A stretch of DNA of 64,000 nt, taken from assembly GCA_032622095.1 (NCBI GenBank), contig CP136067.1, positions 123,045,030 through 123,109,029 on the forward strand, read 5' to 3'. The stretch's first letter is position 1. Each line of letters begins with the position of its first letter. Below the pieces are notes generated by a model. That model was not told where the DNA came from, searched no databases, and saw only the letters and a program-made list of their open reading frames with translations. Source of the stretch: Siphonodentalium dalli. Taxonomy: Eukaryota > Mollusca > Scaphopoda > Gadilida > Siphonodentaliidae. The translations under genes were made by a program, and so were the position numbers. Of the stretch, positions 1 to 10,665 are shown piece after piece.

Positions 1-437
1 GGTCGTCCTTGTCGTATTGGCGAGCCCGTGCGGCGCCCGCTTCGCGCATGCACAGACGAGATCTCGGAAACGGGTGGAGCTATCGAGTTGAAATTTGCTA
101 TGTGAATGTATCTTGCCCCGTATACGAATTTTATCGGGTCGCCGAGGCCGTGCGACACCAGCTTCGCGCATGCGCAGACGAGATCTCGGAAACGGGTGGA
201 GCTATCGACTTGAAATTTGGTATGTGAATGTATCTTGCCCCGGATACCAATTTTATCGGGTCGCCGAGCCCGTGCGACGCCAGTTTCGCGCATGCGCAGA
301 CCAGATCTCGGAAACGGGTAGAGCTATCGACTTGAAATTTGTTTTTTGAATAGCCCGGACAACGTCGGGCTGGGTAGAGCTATCGACTTGAAATTCAGTT
401 TTTGAATAGCCCGCACAACGTCGGGCTCATCGGTTAG
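1..437 (+). mobile_element. Helitron-like copy A1, 5' end outside window
   Basis: This is the first unit of a tandem run of non-autonomous Helitrons. It consists mainly of an imperfect 122-bp subrepeat, which contains GCGCATGCGC at 166-175 and 288-297. It ends in a hairpin with AGCCCG/CGGGCT stems (about 407-426) and then CATCGGTTAG, a one-base variant of the usual CTAG terminus. The next copy starts at once with TCTGATATATATTTTG. A hairpin about 10 nt before a CTRR-type end is the known Helitron 3' signature. There is no Rep/helicase coding; reading frames across the unit are produced by the repeat. Confidence 0.75.
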
Positions 438-960
438 TCTGATATATATTTTGAAGATCTCTGTTTGTCTGTATGTTTGTCTGTATGTATGTATGTCAAT
501 AATACAAATCTACGATTCTCGACCGATCGGGACGAAACTTGGTACGTGTGTGTAGTTTGACCAGTCGGTCGTCCTTGTCGTATTGGCGAGCCCGTGCGGC
601 GCCCACTTCGCGCATGCGCAGACGAGATCTCGGAAACGGGTGGAGCTATCGAGTTGAAATTTGCTATGTGAATGTATCTTGCCCCGGATACGAAGTTTAT
701 CGGGTCGCCGAGCCCGTGCGACGCCAGCTTCGCGCATGCGCTGAAGAGATCTCGGAAACGGGTGGAGCTATCGACTTGAAATTTGGTATGTGAATGTATC
801 TTGCCCCGGATACCAATTTTATCGGGTCGCCGAGCCCGTGCGACGCCAGTTTCGCGCATGCGCAGACCAGATCTCGGAAACGGGTAGAGCTATCGACTTG
901 AAATTTTGTTTTGAAATTTTGTTTTTGAATAGCCTGGACAACGTCGGGCTCATCGGCTAG
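438..960 (+). mobile_element. Helitron-like copy A2
   Basis: A complete unit of 523 bp. It starts TCTGATATATATTTTGAAG and ends AGCC...GGGCT hairpin plus CATCGGCTAG. The 122-bp subrepeat is present three times, with GCGCATGCGC at 610-619, 732-741 and 854-863. It joins copy A3 directly at CTAG|TCTATACT with no spacer. Confidence 0.8.
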
Positions 961-987
961 TCTATACTATATATTTTGAGAACTCCG

Positions 988-1018
<31 letters not shown>

Positions 1019-1945
1019 ATATGTGTACTACATGGAATCGAAAACGCGTGGACAGATTGAGCTCAAATTTCGTATATACGTGTAAAAACCCACGGACACC
1101 GTCGGCGTCGCGTTTTGGAGAAGCTCAGAGCACCCGTTCTCCAATCTCAGTCACAAAAAACGGCACTGCGGTGGTTAATCAAGTGATAATTTAATGAGCG
1201 TTTGTTTTTGACGCATCGCTATAAAGAGCGTCTGTTTACCATTCAACGTTATTAGCATCTGCAGAGAGATATACGGGAACAATACGTTTGAGTGGTTCCC
1301 TATGCGTGGAGATTAATTGGATGCCATAGTACTCTTACAACATCATTGTTATAGTATGTATGACACTTAGGTCAGGGCTTAGGGGGGGGGGTAGTTAGTG
1401 TGGATATAGGCATAATGCTTCTCAGAAATCCCGGTTACAAACCAACACTCACAATTTCGTCTTTTGCATCAGATACCAATACCTAGACCGATCGGGACGA
1501 AACTTGGTACGTGAGTGTAGTTTGACCAGGTGGTCGTCGTTGTCGTATTGGCGAGCCCGTGCGACGCCCGTGCAGCGCATGCGCAGACCAGATCTCGGAA
1601 ACGGGTGGAGCTATCGACTTGAAATTTGGTATGTGAATGTATCTTGCCCCGGATACGAATTTTATTGGGTCGCCGAGCCCGTGTGACACCAGCTTCGCGC
1701 ATGCGCAGACCAGATCTCGAAAACGGGTGGAGCTATCGACTTGAAATTTGGATTTTGAATAGCCCGGACAACGTCGGGCTCAACAATGTTTCATCGGGTC
1801 AGTTCTTTCCGTCCGATGTACCTTAAATCTTTTAGGGACGGGTACCATAATTTCTCTTGATTAAAAAGGCACAATTAACTCGTTGAATAGCCAAAAAAAT
1901 GTCATGTTTCTGACCAACGCCGCCAGTGGCGGGCTAACCTGCTAG
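961..1945 (+). mobile_element. Helitron-like copy A3, mosaic
   Basis: A 985-bp unit starting TCTATACTATATATTTTGAG. The first part holds 122-bp subrepeats (GCGCATGCGC at 1575-1584 and 1697-1706) and an internal old-type hairpin near 1761-1780. The unit continues into a different tail and ends with the second 3' type: hairpin CCGCC-AGT-GGCGG, nine bases, then CTAG. It therefore looks like a fusion of two subfamilies, probably by read-through of the inner terminator. Confidence 0.75.
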
Positions 1946-2707
1946 TCTATCTCATATATATTTTGAAGACCTCTGTCTATATATATATATGTGTGTACTT
2001 TATAGAATCAAAAACGACTGCACCCATCGAGCTCAAATTTCGTATATAAGTGTAAAATCCAACGGACACCGCCGTGGTCGCGTTTTGGAGAAGCTCAGAG
2101 CACCGTTTCTCCCTTCCCAATCATAAAAATCACCGCAATCGGCACTTCGGGGTTAATAGCGTTGATATATAAAGAGCGTTCGTTTTCCGCAGTGTCTATA
2201 TAAAGAGCCTAGTTTTCACTATCTACTTATCTGTATGACGGGAGTCTGATTGCCGTAGCCTGTCGCTCGAAATATTATGCAGAGAGATTTCACTGCGGGA
2301 AGCGTTTGTTTTCAATTCAATGCAATGTTATCGCTCGAAATATTATGCAGAGAGATTTCACGACATTAGGACGGGTACGGGCAGGTTAACAAAAAAGATA
2401 AAACAAAGAATGCGTTGTCTGTCGTTCCTAGGAAGGGGGGATTTCATCGGGTAAATTTTTCCGCAGAAACAAAAAATTCTATTACAACAATTTAAAATTA
2501 AAAAAAATATATTAAATTATAAAAAAGGAAAAAATTCAGAAAAAAAAATATTAAATTCAAAATGCACATTTAACTCATGTTATAAACAAAAAAATAATAT
2601 TAACTCATTGAAAATAAAATTCAAATTCAAAAATTAATTCAAAATTAAAAAAAATAAAAATTGTCATGTTTCTGACGAACGCCGCCAGTGGCGGGCTAAC
2701 CTGCTAG
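1946..2707 (+). mobile_element. Helitron-like copy A4
   Basis: A 762-bp unit from TCTATCTCATATATATTTTG to GGCGGGCTAACCTGCTAG. After a shared 5' part (TTTATAGAATC... leader) it has a duplicated segment containing TCGCTCGAAATATTATG and an AT-rich tail before the hairpin. No coding sequence was seen. Confidence 0.78.
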
Positions 2708-3968
2708 TCTATATATATATTTTGAGACTTCCGTATATATATATGTATGTGTGTGTGTGGGTACTTTATAGAATCGAAAACGACTGGTTGGATCTAGCTC
2801 AAACTTCGTATATAAGGGTAAAATACCACGGGGATCGTCCACGTAGCATTTTGGACAAGCTCTGATCACTCATTCTCCACTCCCAATCAATAAAATCACC
2901 GCAAACACGGCGGGGGTTAATCGGGTTGATATTCGCTCGCGATCCAAGAGGAGTAACTCTACATTTTTTTATATCTGTATATGTATATTTGTATATCCAT
3001 ATTCACTTCAAACTGCTAAACCCGTTGAGCCAAAACTTGCTAATACCTCCCAAAATATAGAATTTACATTTTCTCATATATACATTTCTTGTTACGGCTG
3101 AAAATCTTAGTCTATTTTCAATACATTCATATAAACAAGCTCTAAACTTACACCCCTCGATTCGTGCTAACTCACGCACCTTATATGGCTGCTAAAATTT
3201 AGTAAATACGAGGCAGTGCGATACGTCCCAGAATCTGACGGGACTTCCACTGCCTTCTACTTTGACCATCTCGTAAAGGTGTGGGTCACTCCCAAGCCGT
3301 GAATGTCAACGACATTGTTGGCGAGAAAATAATTAGTTCAAATTACTAAATCCACACAATGCTAATTTTCTCGTTACGGCAATGTGAGAATCTTCGGGCA
3401 AGAATTTTCGGGTGGCCACCAAGCCGTGAATGCCAACAACAACGAAATCGTTGGCATACCCTCTTGATTAAAAAGACAGAATTAACTCATTAAAAAATGC
3501 GTGTTGCCCCAAGCCGTGAATGACCATCTCGTAAAGGTCGTGAATGCCAACAACAACGACATTGTTGGCGAGAAAATATTTACTAAATCCACACAATGCT
3601 AATTTTCTCTTTACGGCAATGTGAGAATCTTCGGGCGAGAATTTTCGGGTGGCCACCAAGTCGTGAATGCCAACAACAACAACAACATCGTTGGCATACC
3701 TCTTTTAGGGACGGCTATCATAATTCCTCTTGATTAAAAAGACAAAATTAACTCATTAAAAAATGCGTGTTGTGTGATTCTTATTTATGTCTGTCGTTCC
3801 TAGGAACGGGGGAAATTTTCATCGGGTCAGTTTGTACCTTAAATTATACCTCTTTTAGGGACGGGTACCATAATTTCTCTTGATTAAAAAGGCTCAATTA
3901 ACTCACTGAAAAGCCCAAAAAATGTCATGTTTCGGACCAACGCCGCCAGTGGCGGGCTAACCTGCTAG
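2708..3968 (+). mobile_element. Helitron-like copy A5
   Basis: A 1,261-bp unit, the longest of the array, bounded by CTAG|TC junctions on both sides. Inside, a segment around GAATGCCAACAACAACG with GTTGGCGAGAAAATA is repeated three times between about 3300 and 3690, which explains the extra length. It ends with the CCGCC/GGCGG hairpin and CTAG. Confidence 0.78.
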
Positions 3969-4823
3969 TCTACTATATATTTTGAGACTTCCGTATATAT
4001 GTGTGTATATATGTGTGTACTTCATAGAATCGAAAACGGCTGCGCGGATCGAGCTCAAATTTCGTATATAAGTGTAAAAAACCACGTGGATCGTCCACGT
4101 CGCATTTTGGACAAGCTCTGACCACTCATTCTCTCTTCTCAGTCACAAAAAAATGGCACATTGGGGGTTAACACACCAACGCTCCTTATATCTTCCATAT
4201 TGGGAGATTTAACCGGTTAACGCTCTTTATAGTCATCGACGTATTGATCTAAGAGGCGTAACTCTACATTTTTTATTAGTTTTCGCAATGTGATTCTTAC
4301 GTCTGGGTCTCGGCGTGTGCGTCATTATACAGACATGAGCGTGTTGTGTGATTCTTACGTACTCATGGCTTCCTAGGAACGCGGATCTGATCAGTTTTTC
4401 CGCCCTAGGTGATTTTCACCTTGAAACGGGTACCCACAAATTATATATATGCGTGTTGTGTGATTCTTACATACTTAGGGCTTCCTAGGAACGCGGATCG
4501 GGTAAGTTTTTCCGCCCTAGGTGATTTTCACCTCGAAACGGGTACCCACAAATTATATATATGTGTGCATGTGTCCTTTATAGACTCGAACCGATTGCGC
4601 TCACACTTGCTATCTACGGGAAGTGTCATGGACGGGTTAAATTGTGACCCGACCTGACCTTGACCTTGAAAATTATCAATTCAAGGTCAAATCGGGTAAA
4701 ATATTGAAAAACCAAAAATTAATTCAAAAATATCAAAAAAAAATTAAAAAATTAAATTAATTAACAAAAATAAAAATTGTCATGTTTCTGACGAACGCCG
4801 CCAGTGGCGGGCTAACCTGCTAG
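3969..4823 (+). mobile_element. Helitron-like copy A6
   Basis: An 855-bp unit starting TCTACTATATATTTTGAGAC. It contains two copies of a CCTAGGTGATTTTCACCT segment, one TGACCTTGACCTTG (4655-4668) and TCAAGGTCA at 4681-4689. It ends in the CCGCC/GGCGG hairpin and CTAG. Confidence 0.78.
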
Positions 4824-5601
4824 TCTACTATATATTTTGAGACTTCCGTATATATATATGTGTGTGTATGTATGTGTCCTCTATTGAATCGAAAACGGCT
4901 GGCTCGATTGAGCTCACTGCAAAGTTCCCATCTAATGGTAAAATCCCACGGGAATCGTCGTCGCGGCGTTTTGGAGAAGCTCTGAGCACTCATTCTCCAC
5001 TCCCAATAATCAAAATCACCGTCCTCGGCACTGCGGGGGTTAAGGCAGTCACGCTTTTTATATTGACCAAATTTGGCGTTGTTAACCGAGTAACGCTCTT
5101 TATTGCCATCGGCGTTGCTAAACGGTCACCTATGCGTACGAATGCGTACGAAACTACGGATGCAAAACGCACCGGAACCGGAATGCATTTATCTTGATTA
5201 AAAAGGCAGAATTAACTCATTGGAAAACAACAAATGCGTGTCGTGTGATTCTTATGTCTGTCGTTCCTAGGAACGGGGGAGATACCTCTTTTATGGACGG
5301 GTACCATAATTTCTCTTGACTAAAACGCAGAATTAACTCATTGAAAAACAAAAAATGCGTATTGTGTGATTCTTATGTCTGTCGTTCTTATGAGGGGGGG
5401 GGGGGGATTTCATCGGGTCAGTTTTTCCGCCCTAGGGACGGGTACCATAATTTCTCTTGATTAAAAAGGCAGAATTAACTCATTGAAAAACAAAAAATTA
5501 AATTAAAACATTAAAAAGGCAGAATTAACTCATTGAATAAAAATAATTTTAAAAATGTCATGTTTCTGACCAACCACGCAAGTGGCGGGCTAACCAGCTA
5601 G
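4824..5601 (+). mobile_element. Helitron-like copy A7
   Basis: A 778-bp unit between CTAG|TC junctions. The 3' hairpin is degraded (CCACGCAAGTGGCGGG), so one stem side no longer pairs well. The end CAGCTAG is kept and is followed directly by the next TCTACTATATATTTTG. A poly-G run lies at about 5394-5406. Confidence 0.72.
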
Positions 5602-6406
5602 TCTACTATATATTTTGAGAACTTTATAGACTCGAAAACGGCTGCACCGATTGAGCTCAAACTTCCTATATAAGGGTAAAAAGTCACGGGAAATGTCATC
5701 GGATCATTCGCGAGCCCGTGCGACGACTCCTTCACCCTTATCCATTGTCATTGGCCTGGAGTGCTTAACGCAATAACGCTAAACGCTCCTTATATCTTCC
5801 ATATTTGGGTCCGTTAACCGGTTAACGCTCTTTATTCCCTTCGGCTTTCGCATACGGCTTTTGTTTGCGTTATCGCTCGAAATGGAACTCGCTTCTGTGT
5901 GTGATTCTTACGTACTTGGGGCTTCCTAGGAACGGGGGACATTTACATCGGGTCAGTTTTTCCGCCCGATGTGATCTTCACCTTGAAACGGGTATCCACA
6001 AATGATATATATGTGTGTGTCCTTTATAGATTCGAACCGATTGAGCTCAAACTTGCTACCTACGGGAAGTGTGACCCCGACCTGGCCTTGACCTTGAAAA
6101 TGATCAATTCTAGGTCAAATCGGGTCAAATTGAAAAACAAAAAATTAATGAAAAACAAAAAATTTATGATCAATTCAAGGTCAAATCGGGTCAAATTGAA
6201 AAACAAAAAATTAATGAAAAACTAAAAATTAAATTGAAAAATTAATTAAATAAATTAATTTTAAAAGCCAGTAAATTAAAAAGGCAGAATACACTCATTG
6301 AAAAACAAAAAAAATAATTAAAAAAAATAATTAAAAAAATTAATTAAAAAATTTAAAAATTGTCATGTTTCTGACGATTGCCGCCAGTGGCGGGCTAACC
6401 TGCTAG
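5602..6406 (+). mobile_element. Helitron-like copy A8
   Basis: An 805-bp unit. It has a shortened 5' leader (ATATTTTGAGAACTTTATAGACTC), the CCTAGGAACGGGGG segment, a second TCAAGGTCA at 6175-6183 and a very AT-rich tail. It ends in CCGCC/GGCGG and CTAG at 6403-6406. Confidence 0.76.
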
Positions 6407-6431
6407 TCTACTATATATTTTGATACTTCCG

Positions 6432-6464
<33 letters not shown>

Positions 6465-7160
6465 ATATCCTATAGACTCGAAAACGGCTCAACCGATTGA
6501 GCCTAAACTTGCTATCTAAGGGTAATAAGCTATGCCAATTACAAATAAAAGAAATGAAAAACGTAATTTGTAAGTCTTATATTTCAAATTTTATAGAAAA
6601 TTTTCGTTCTGCAGCCCATTGGGGGTTGTGGTCGGATACGGCCGCCGGTTCGTTAATTAGGTGCTGGTTGTTATTGTTATTTTAACGGAATTCTGAGTTG
6701 GTCATTCGCAAAACCAATATATTTTATATTCTATAATTACAATCATGGGTATATAATATATTATCTTGAGCGCGTTGAGTATAAATACGGCTCAATCGAC
6801 CGTCTCGGAAACTGGGGATATCGAGACGAAATTTCCTACTTAGGGCTTCCAATGGACGGGGGAGATTTTCGTCGGGTCAGTTTGTCCGCCTGAGTTGACC
6901 TTGACCTTGAAACGGGTACCCACAAATGACCTTGGGCGATATATCGGTCGTCAGCGGTGACATCGACGTGAAGTTTGTTATGTATGGTCAACTCGGGACG
7001 GGGAATATTTTTGTCCACCCAAAATGACCTTGAAACGGGTACCCGCAAATGATAGCATGCTGTCGGCGTGCCTGTACGGGGTTACGTTGAAAAACAAAAA
7101 TTAATGGATCGACCAAAGCCATGGGACCAATCCCGCCAGTGGCGGGCTAATTCGCGTGCC
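6407..7160 (+). mobile_element. Helitron-like copy A9 with foreign filler
   Basis: Last unit of the array. The 5' end is typical. At about 6527-6776 the usual sequence is replaced by a 250-bp segment that also occurs alone at 23884-24140. Typical Helitron sequence then resumes at GAGTATAAATACGGCTC and matches 52019 onward in copy D4. The 3' hairpin CCCGCC-AGT-GGCGGG is intact (about 7131-7146), but the terminal CTAG is replaced by diverged sequence, so the end is approximate. Confidence 0.7.
6527..6776. repeat. 250-bp dispersed repeat captured in a Helitron
   Basis: Nearly the same sequence as 23884-24140, from AAGCTATGCCAATTACAAAT to CTTGAGCGCGTT. The 23884 copy carries a small extra piece (CGAGTCGG) and a few substitutions. 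I see no terminal inverted repeat or tRNA promoter, so it is not an obvious MITE or SINE. Position inside copy A9 suggests Helitron filler capture. Confidence 0.7.
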
Positions 7161-7539
7161 CTGTATATAAATAAGATAATATAAGATAAACATGTTATTT
7201 ACGTGGGAGGAAATACACATTATACAAACACACAAGTTCTGAAGTACTTTTGACCAATATAATAAGTTTCACTTAAGTCTATATATAGTTGAGTAAACAA
7301 TGCTAAATCGGTACACACTCAACTGATCTCATTAAGGGCACTTTTCGAGAGAGCTTAATGTATATTATTGGAACCAACATTTTAAAATCATATATATTTT
7401 ACCGGATATATTAAAAAATATAGCGAATTTGTCATCTCCGCCGTTACAATCGATACACATTATAGAACTGAGTGCCTTTCAAACACTGAGAGATATATAA
7501 ACCTGTACCCAGAGCCATCCAATTATCGGGTACTACTGG
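7161..7539. other. Native-looking DNA upstream of the lectin gene
   Basis: About 380 bp between the end of the Helitron array and exon 1, without recognised repeats. It is the only candidate for a promoter-proximal region left between mobile DNA and the gene. Confidence 0.4.
7493..7500 (+). promoter_or_regulatory. TATA-like box upstream of exon 1
   Basis: ATATATAA lies 127 bp upstream of the proposed start codon, which would put a start site near 7525 and leave a leader of about 100 nt. The area is AT-rich, so this may be chance. Confidence 0.25.
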
Positions 7540-7626
7540 TTGTGGAGATCGCACGTGCAACATCAACGTTATATATATCCGCCGCGGCAGTTTATATATA
7601 TACGTGGATTAGTATATTATATAGGG

Positions 7627-7951
7627 ATGTCGTGTTCCAAAGTGTCATTGTATCTAGCTCTTTTAATTGTCATTGATGCTATTTTGTATAATCCGAAACT
7701 TGTGTATTCATCTTCAACACATTTTGTTGCCAAGAAAACAATTGAACCACAGCCATCTGCCTCCGACATAAGGCAAATGTCATGCCGTTCTAAACTGGAA
7801 TGTGGAATGTTTTGCTCACAGGATGTTGAATGTATAACTTTTTCATTCAATAAACAGCTGGGTGTGTGTTATACGACGCCATCAATGCTGAATGAGACGT
7901 TTACTAAAGGAAAGGTATACGCCATCCCCAGGCCATCGATACCAGTTATAG
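7627..7951 (+). CDS. PAN/apple-C-type lectin protein, exon 1 (signal peptide and PAN-like module)
   Basis: Exon 1 of the only supported host gene. The ATG at 7627 is chosen because residues 1-20 then form a signal peptide (basic Lys5, hydrophobic YLALLIVIDAIL at 9-20), implying secretion. Upstream in-frame codons to 7540 lack this. Residues 53-81 carry Cys at 53, 59, 63, 69 and 81 with the spacing SKLECGMFCSQDVECITFSF, which resembles short PAN/apple modules in invertebrate secreted lectins. NET (89-91) is a possible N-glycosylation site. The exon ends in G at 7951, before GTAAGT, in phase 1. Joined to exon 2 this restores an Ala codon. PAN modules usually bind protein or carbohydrate; a recognition or adhesion role is inference. 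Linking exon 1 to the lectin exons rests on phase, strand and module order. It could also be the first exon of another gene. Confidence 0.72.
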
Positions 7952-7962
7952 GTAAGTAACTT

Positions 7963-8376
7963 TTAAAGGCACTCAATCTGATTCAACGCTCCTAAATTAC
8001 TATTTCTTTGGCTTCGGATGTAATAAAAAATATTTGATTCGTGTCTATGAACCCACCCGTCAAAGCTCAGAGTGATCAGATATCGATTTTTGAAATTTAT
8101 TATTTCTCGAGATGTGCAATTAAATGTGGCCCAAAGGGCCAAAACACGTGGTCAAACAGATGGTCTCGGACAAAATTGCGGATGAAGATGGATAACTCTA
8201 AAATCAAGTGGTAATACGGCCAAATTTCGTGATACTTAAGTGATAATACGGCCATATTTTGTTGAACAAAATGTTGATAAATAAAAAGTTTTGGGAAATT
8301 TGATACCATAGTTGACAGCGGTTAGCATTATTTTGTTGTAATTAATCGATTCTGATAACAAAAGCGTATTTTGAAA

Positions 8377-8408
<32 letters not shown>

Positions 8409-8454
8409 TAACTTGATGATATGGGGACCGGCTGATCGGATTGAGTACCTTTAA
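7963..8454 (+). mobile_element. TTAA-flanked MITE, family 1, complete
   Basis: 492 bp including TTAA at both ends. The 5' end TTAAAGGCACTCAATCTGAT matches the reverse complement of the 3' end (TTAAAGGTACTCAATCCGAT), so the termini are inverted repeats next to TTAA, the target typical of piggyBac-type elements. A GTTGTT run precedes the 3' end. Other copies are at 8472, 28447, 44595, 49880 and 53478. Confidence 0.78.
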
Positions 8455-8471
8455 TGTGATACAAAATACTG

Positions 8472-9505
8472 TTAAAGATACACAATCTTATTTAACGCTC
8501 CTAAATCTCATATATATTTTGAAGACCTCTGTCTGTCTGTATGTCCTTTATAGAATCGAAAACGGGTTGACCGATCGAGACCAAACTTCCCATCTAAAGG
8601 TAAAATCCCACGGGAATAGTCGACGTCGCATTTTGGACAAGCTCTGAGCACCGATTCTCCACTCCCAATCATCAAAATCACCGCAAACGCCACTTCGGGG
8701 GGGTTAAGGCATTAACGTTCTTTATATTGACCATATTCGGAGGTGTTAAGGATTAACGCTCTTTATTACAATCGAAGCTGCTAAACGGCTACCCATGCGT
8801 AAAATACGGATGCAAAACGAAACGCGGAATGCAATTATCTCGATTAAAAAGGCATAATGGGTTGTTGTGTCATATATGTCCTAGGAACAGGGGAATGTTT
8901 CATCGGGTCAGTCTTTGAGGGACGGGTGCCATGAATTAACTCATGAAAAACAAAAAATGCGTGTTGTGCTGTCATTTAAACCGATCGGGACGAAACTTGG
9001 TACGTGTGTGTAGTTTGACCAGGCGGTCGCCCTTGTCGTATTGGCGAGCCCGTGCAGCGCATGCGCAGACGAGATCTCGGAAACGGGTGGAGCTATCGAC
9101 TTGAAATTTGCTATGTGAATGTATCTTGCCCCGGATACGATTTTTATCGGGTCGCCGAGCCCGTGCGACGCAAGCTTCGCGCATGCGCAGACCAGATATC
9201 GGAAACGGGTGGAGCTATCGACTTGAAATTTGGTTTTTGAATAGCCCGGACAACGTCGGGCTCATCGGCTAGTTATTATATATATTTCTTTGGCTTCGGA
9301 GATAAATCAATATGTCTGATTCGAGTCGAGGAACCCACCCGTCAAAGCTCAGCATTATCAGATATGGATTTTTAAAATCTGTTTTTTTAACTATCTGGAA
9401 TATATGGCGGCCTAGTAAATATTCGATGGACCGACCGACCGACATATATACTCTCGATACCAAATTGCGTTGAACAAAAATAATAATTAATCGATTCTGT
9501 TAACT
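8472..9505 (+). mobile_element. TTAA MITE family 1, split by a Helitron, 3' truncated
   Basis: It begins TTAAAGATACACAATC and follows the family to ACGCTCCTAAA. It is then interrupted by the Helitron at 8506-9272 and resumes as TTATTATATATATTTCTTTGG. Family sequence can be followed to about 9505 (TTAATCGATTCTGTTAAC), after which similarity is lost. Confidence 0.7.
8506..9272 (+). mobile_element. Single Helitron-like copy with exact boundaries
   Basis: 767 bp from TCTCATATATATTTTGAAG to hairpin AGCCCG...CGGGCT, CATCGG and CTAG. It is inserted between A (8505) and T (9273). The uninterrupted target is seen at 7963-8454 (CGCTCCTAAATTACTATTTC), which shows insertion between A and T without target duplication, as known for Helitrons. 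It contains two 122-bp subrepeats with GCGCATGCGC at 9057 and 9179. Confidence 0.87.
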
Positions 9506-9619
9506 GTGTTAATCGGACATATCTATAGCTCGAACCCAAAATTGTGTATACATAAGTCAGTAAAAGGTATCTCAAGACATACATACGCGGAACATTTCTG
9601 AACAAACTCGTCGGTATAT

Positions 9620-10114
9620 GAATCTCTACTCTGGCTAGGTAACGCCCGTTGAGATCATATTCCACCAGTGCAAAACTTGGAACTTTTTGAAGTTTTGACA
9701 GGGAACATTATAAAGTTGAAAAGATAACACGGGAAATATATTTCTTATAGTTAATATCTGTTCCTTGATAATGTACTTCACTGTAGGTGAAGTTCCCAAC
9801 TCGAAATTTCACGATTTAAGTGAATTTATGAGTAATTTTGCTTTGCGTCGCTTACAATTATGGAATTTCTCCTGGGTAATTAATTCAATGTTTATTGCGA
9901 TATCGGCTCACAAAAGTCACAGAAAAGCACGCAATTTCGAGATGGGCCTTTCATCTACAGTGCAGTACATGGTCCAGGGAACAACTTATAAGGAATAACT
10001 AAGAAATATATTCCCGCGTTATTTTTTCGACTTTATAATGTTCCCTGACAAAACTTTAAAGGTTTTGTACTGGTGGAATATGATCTCTACGGGCGTTAGC
10101 CAGAGTAGAGATTC
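9620..10114. mobile_element. Foldback MITE with about 150-bp inverted arms
   Basis: The left arm begins GAATCTCTACTCTGGCTA and runs through ATTCCACCAGTGCAAAAC and CACGGGAAATATATTTCTTA. The right arm (about 9990-10114) is its reverse complement and ends in CCAGAGTAGAGATTC. About 230 bp of unique sequence lies between. A third arm is found alone at 55657-55850. Confidence 0.7.
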
Positions 10115-10394
10115 GTGGCATGCTCTAGTCTGTACGTGTTTTGTTTCTTATATTATTCGGTAAATTTGAGATTGTTTCGTTTCTACCGGTTATTTTTTTT
10201 AATCAGCAGTCACGTAAATAATGCACATGTAGGCCATATGAGAGCAAAATATAAAGCTGATATTTATGGTACATTGCACCCCCTCCCCGTGCATGAACCA
10301 GACAAAACTCATAAGTTTGCGTAATTCAATTTGCACCCCACCCCTTCGACTTCGATTTTTCCCAATATTCCCTCACATCCCATATGAAAAATAT

Positions 10395-10665
10395 GTGGGT
10401 ACAAGTACGCTGGTGGATGTATCCAGGTCATTTGGGCATTTTACAAGGGTATTGTACATATGAATACCATGGTGCATGTACCCATATACCTGGGTATATA
10501 CACTGTAAAAAGGACTGTGTGGCAGCTTCCACACAATGACTGTGCGGAGGCATTATCTGAACATAAATGTGTACATAATACACACATATGTGTGTATCAC
10601 CCAATATCCACACATATATGTGTACATCACCACACATATTTGTGTGTGACGTCGGTTTTTTAAAT
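10395..10665. repeat. Repeat with GTACCC and CACACA palindromes
   Basis: It contains CATTTTACAAGGGTATTGTA and ATGCATGTACCC-like parts shared with 14093-14310, followed by short palindromic blocks such as CACACATATGTGTG. It probably belongs to the same family as 13761-14310; the ends cannot be fixed. Confidence 0.45.

Noticed and set aside
434-859. A 141-codon minus-strand frame and similar Arg-rich frames in Helitron units (510-793, 1469-1702, 8972-9240, 41066-41547)
   Set aside because: They follow the 122-bp subrepeat, occur on both strands and change with repeat number; repeat artefacts, not genes.
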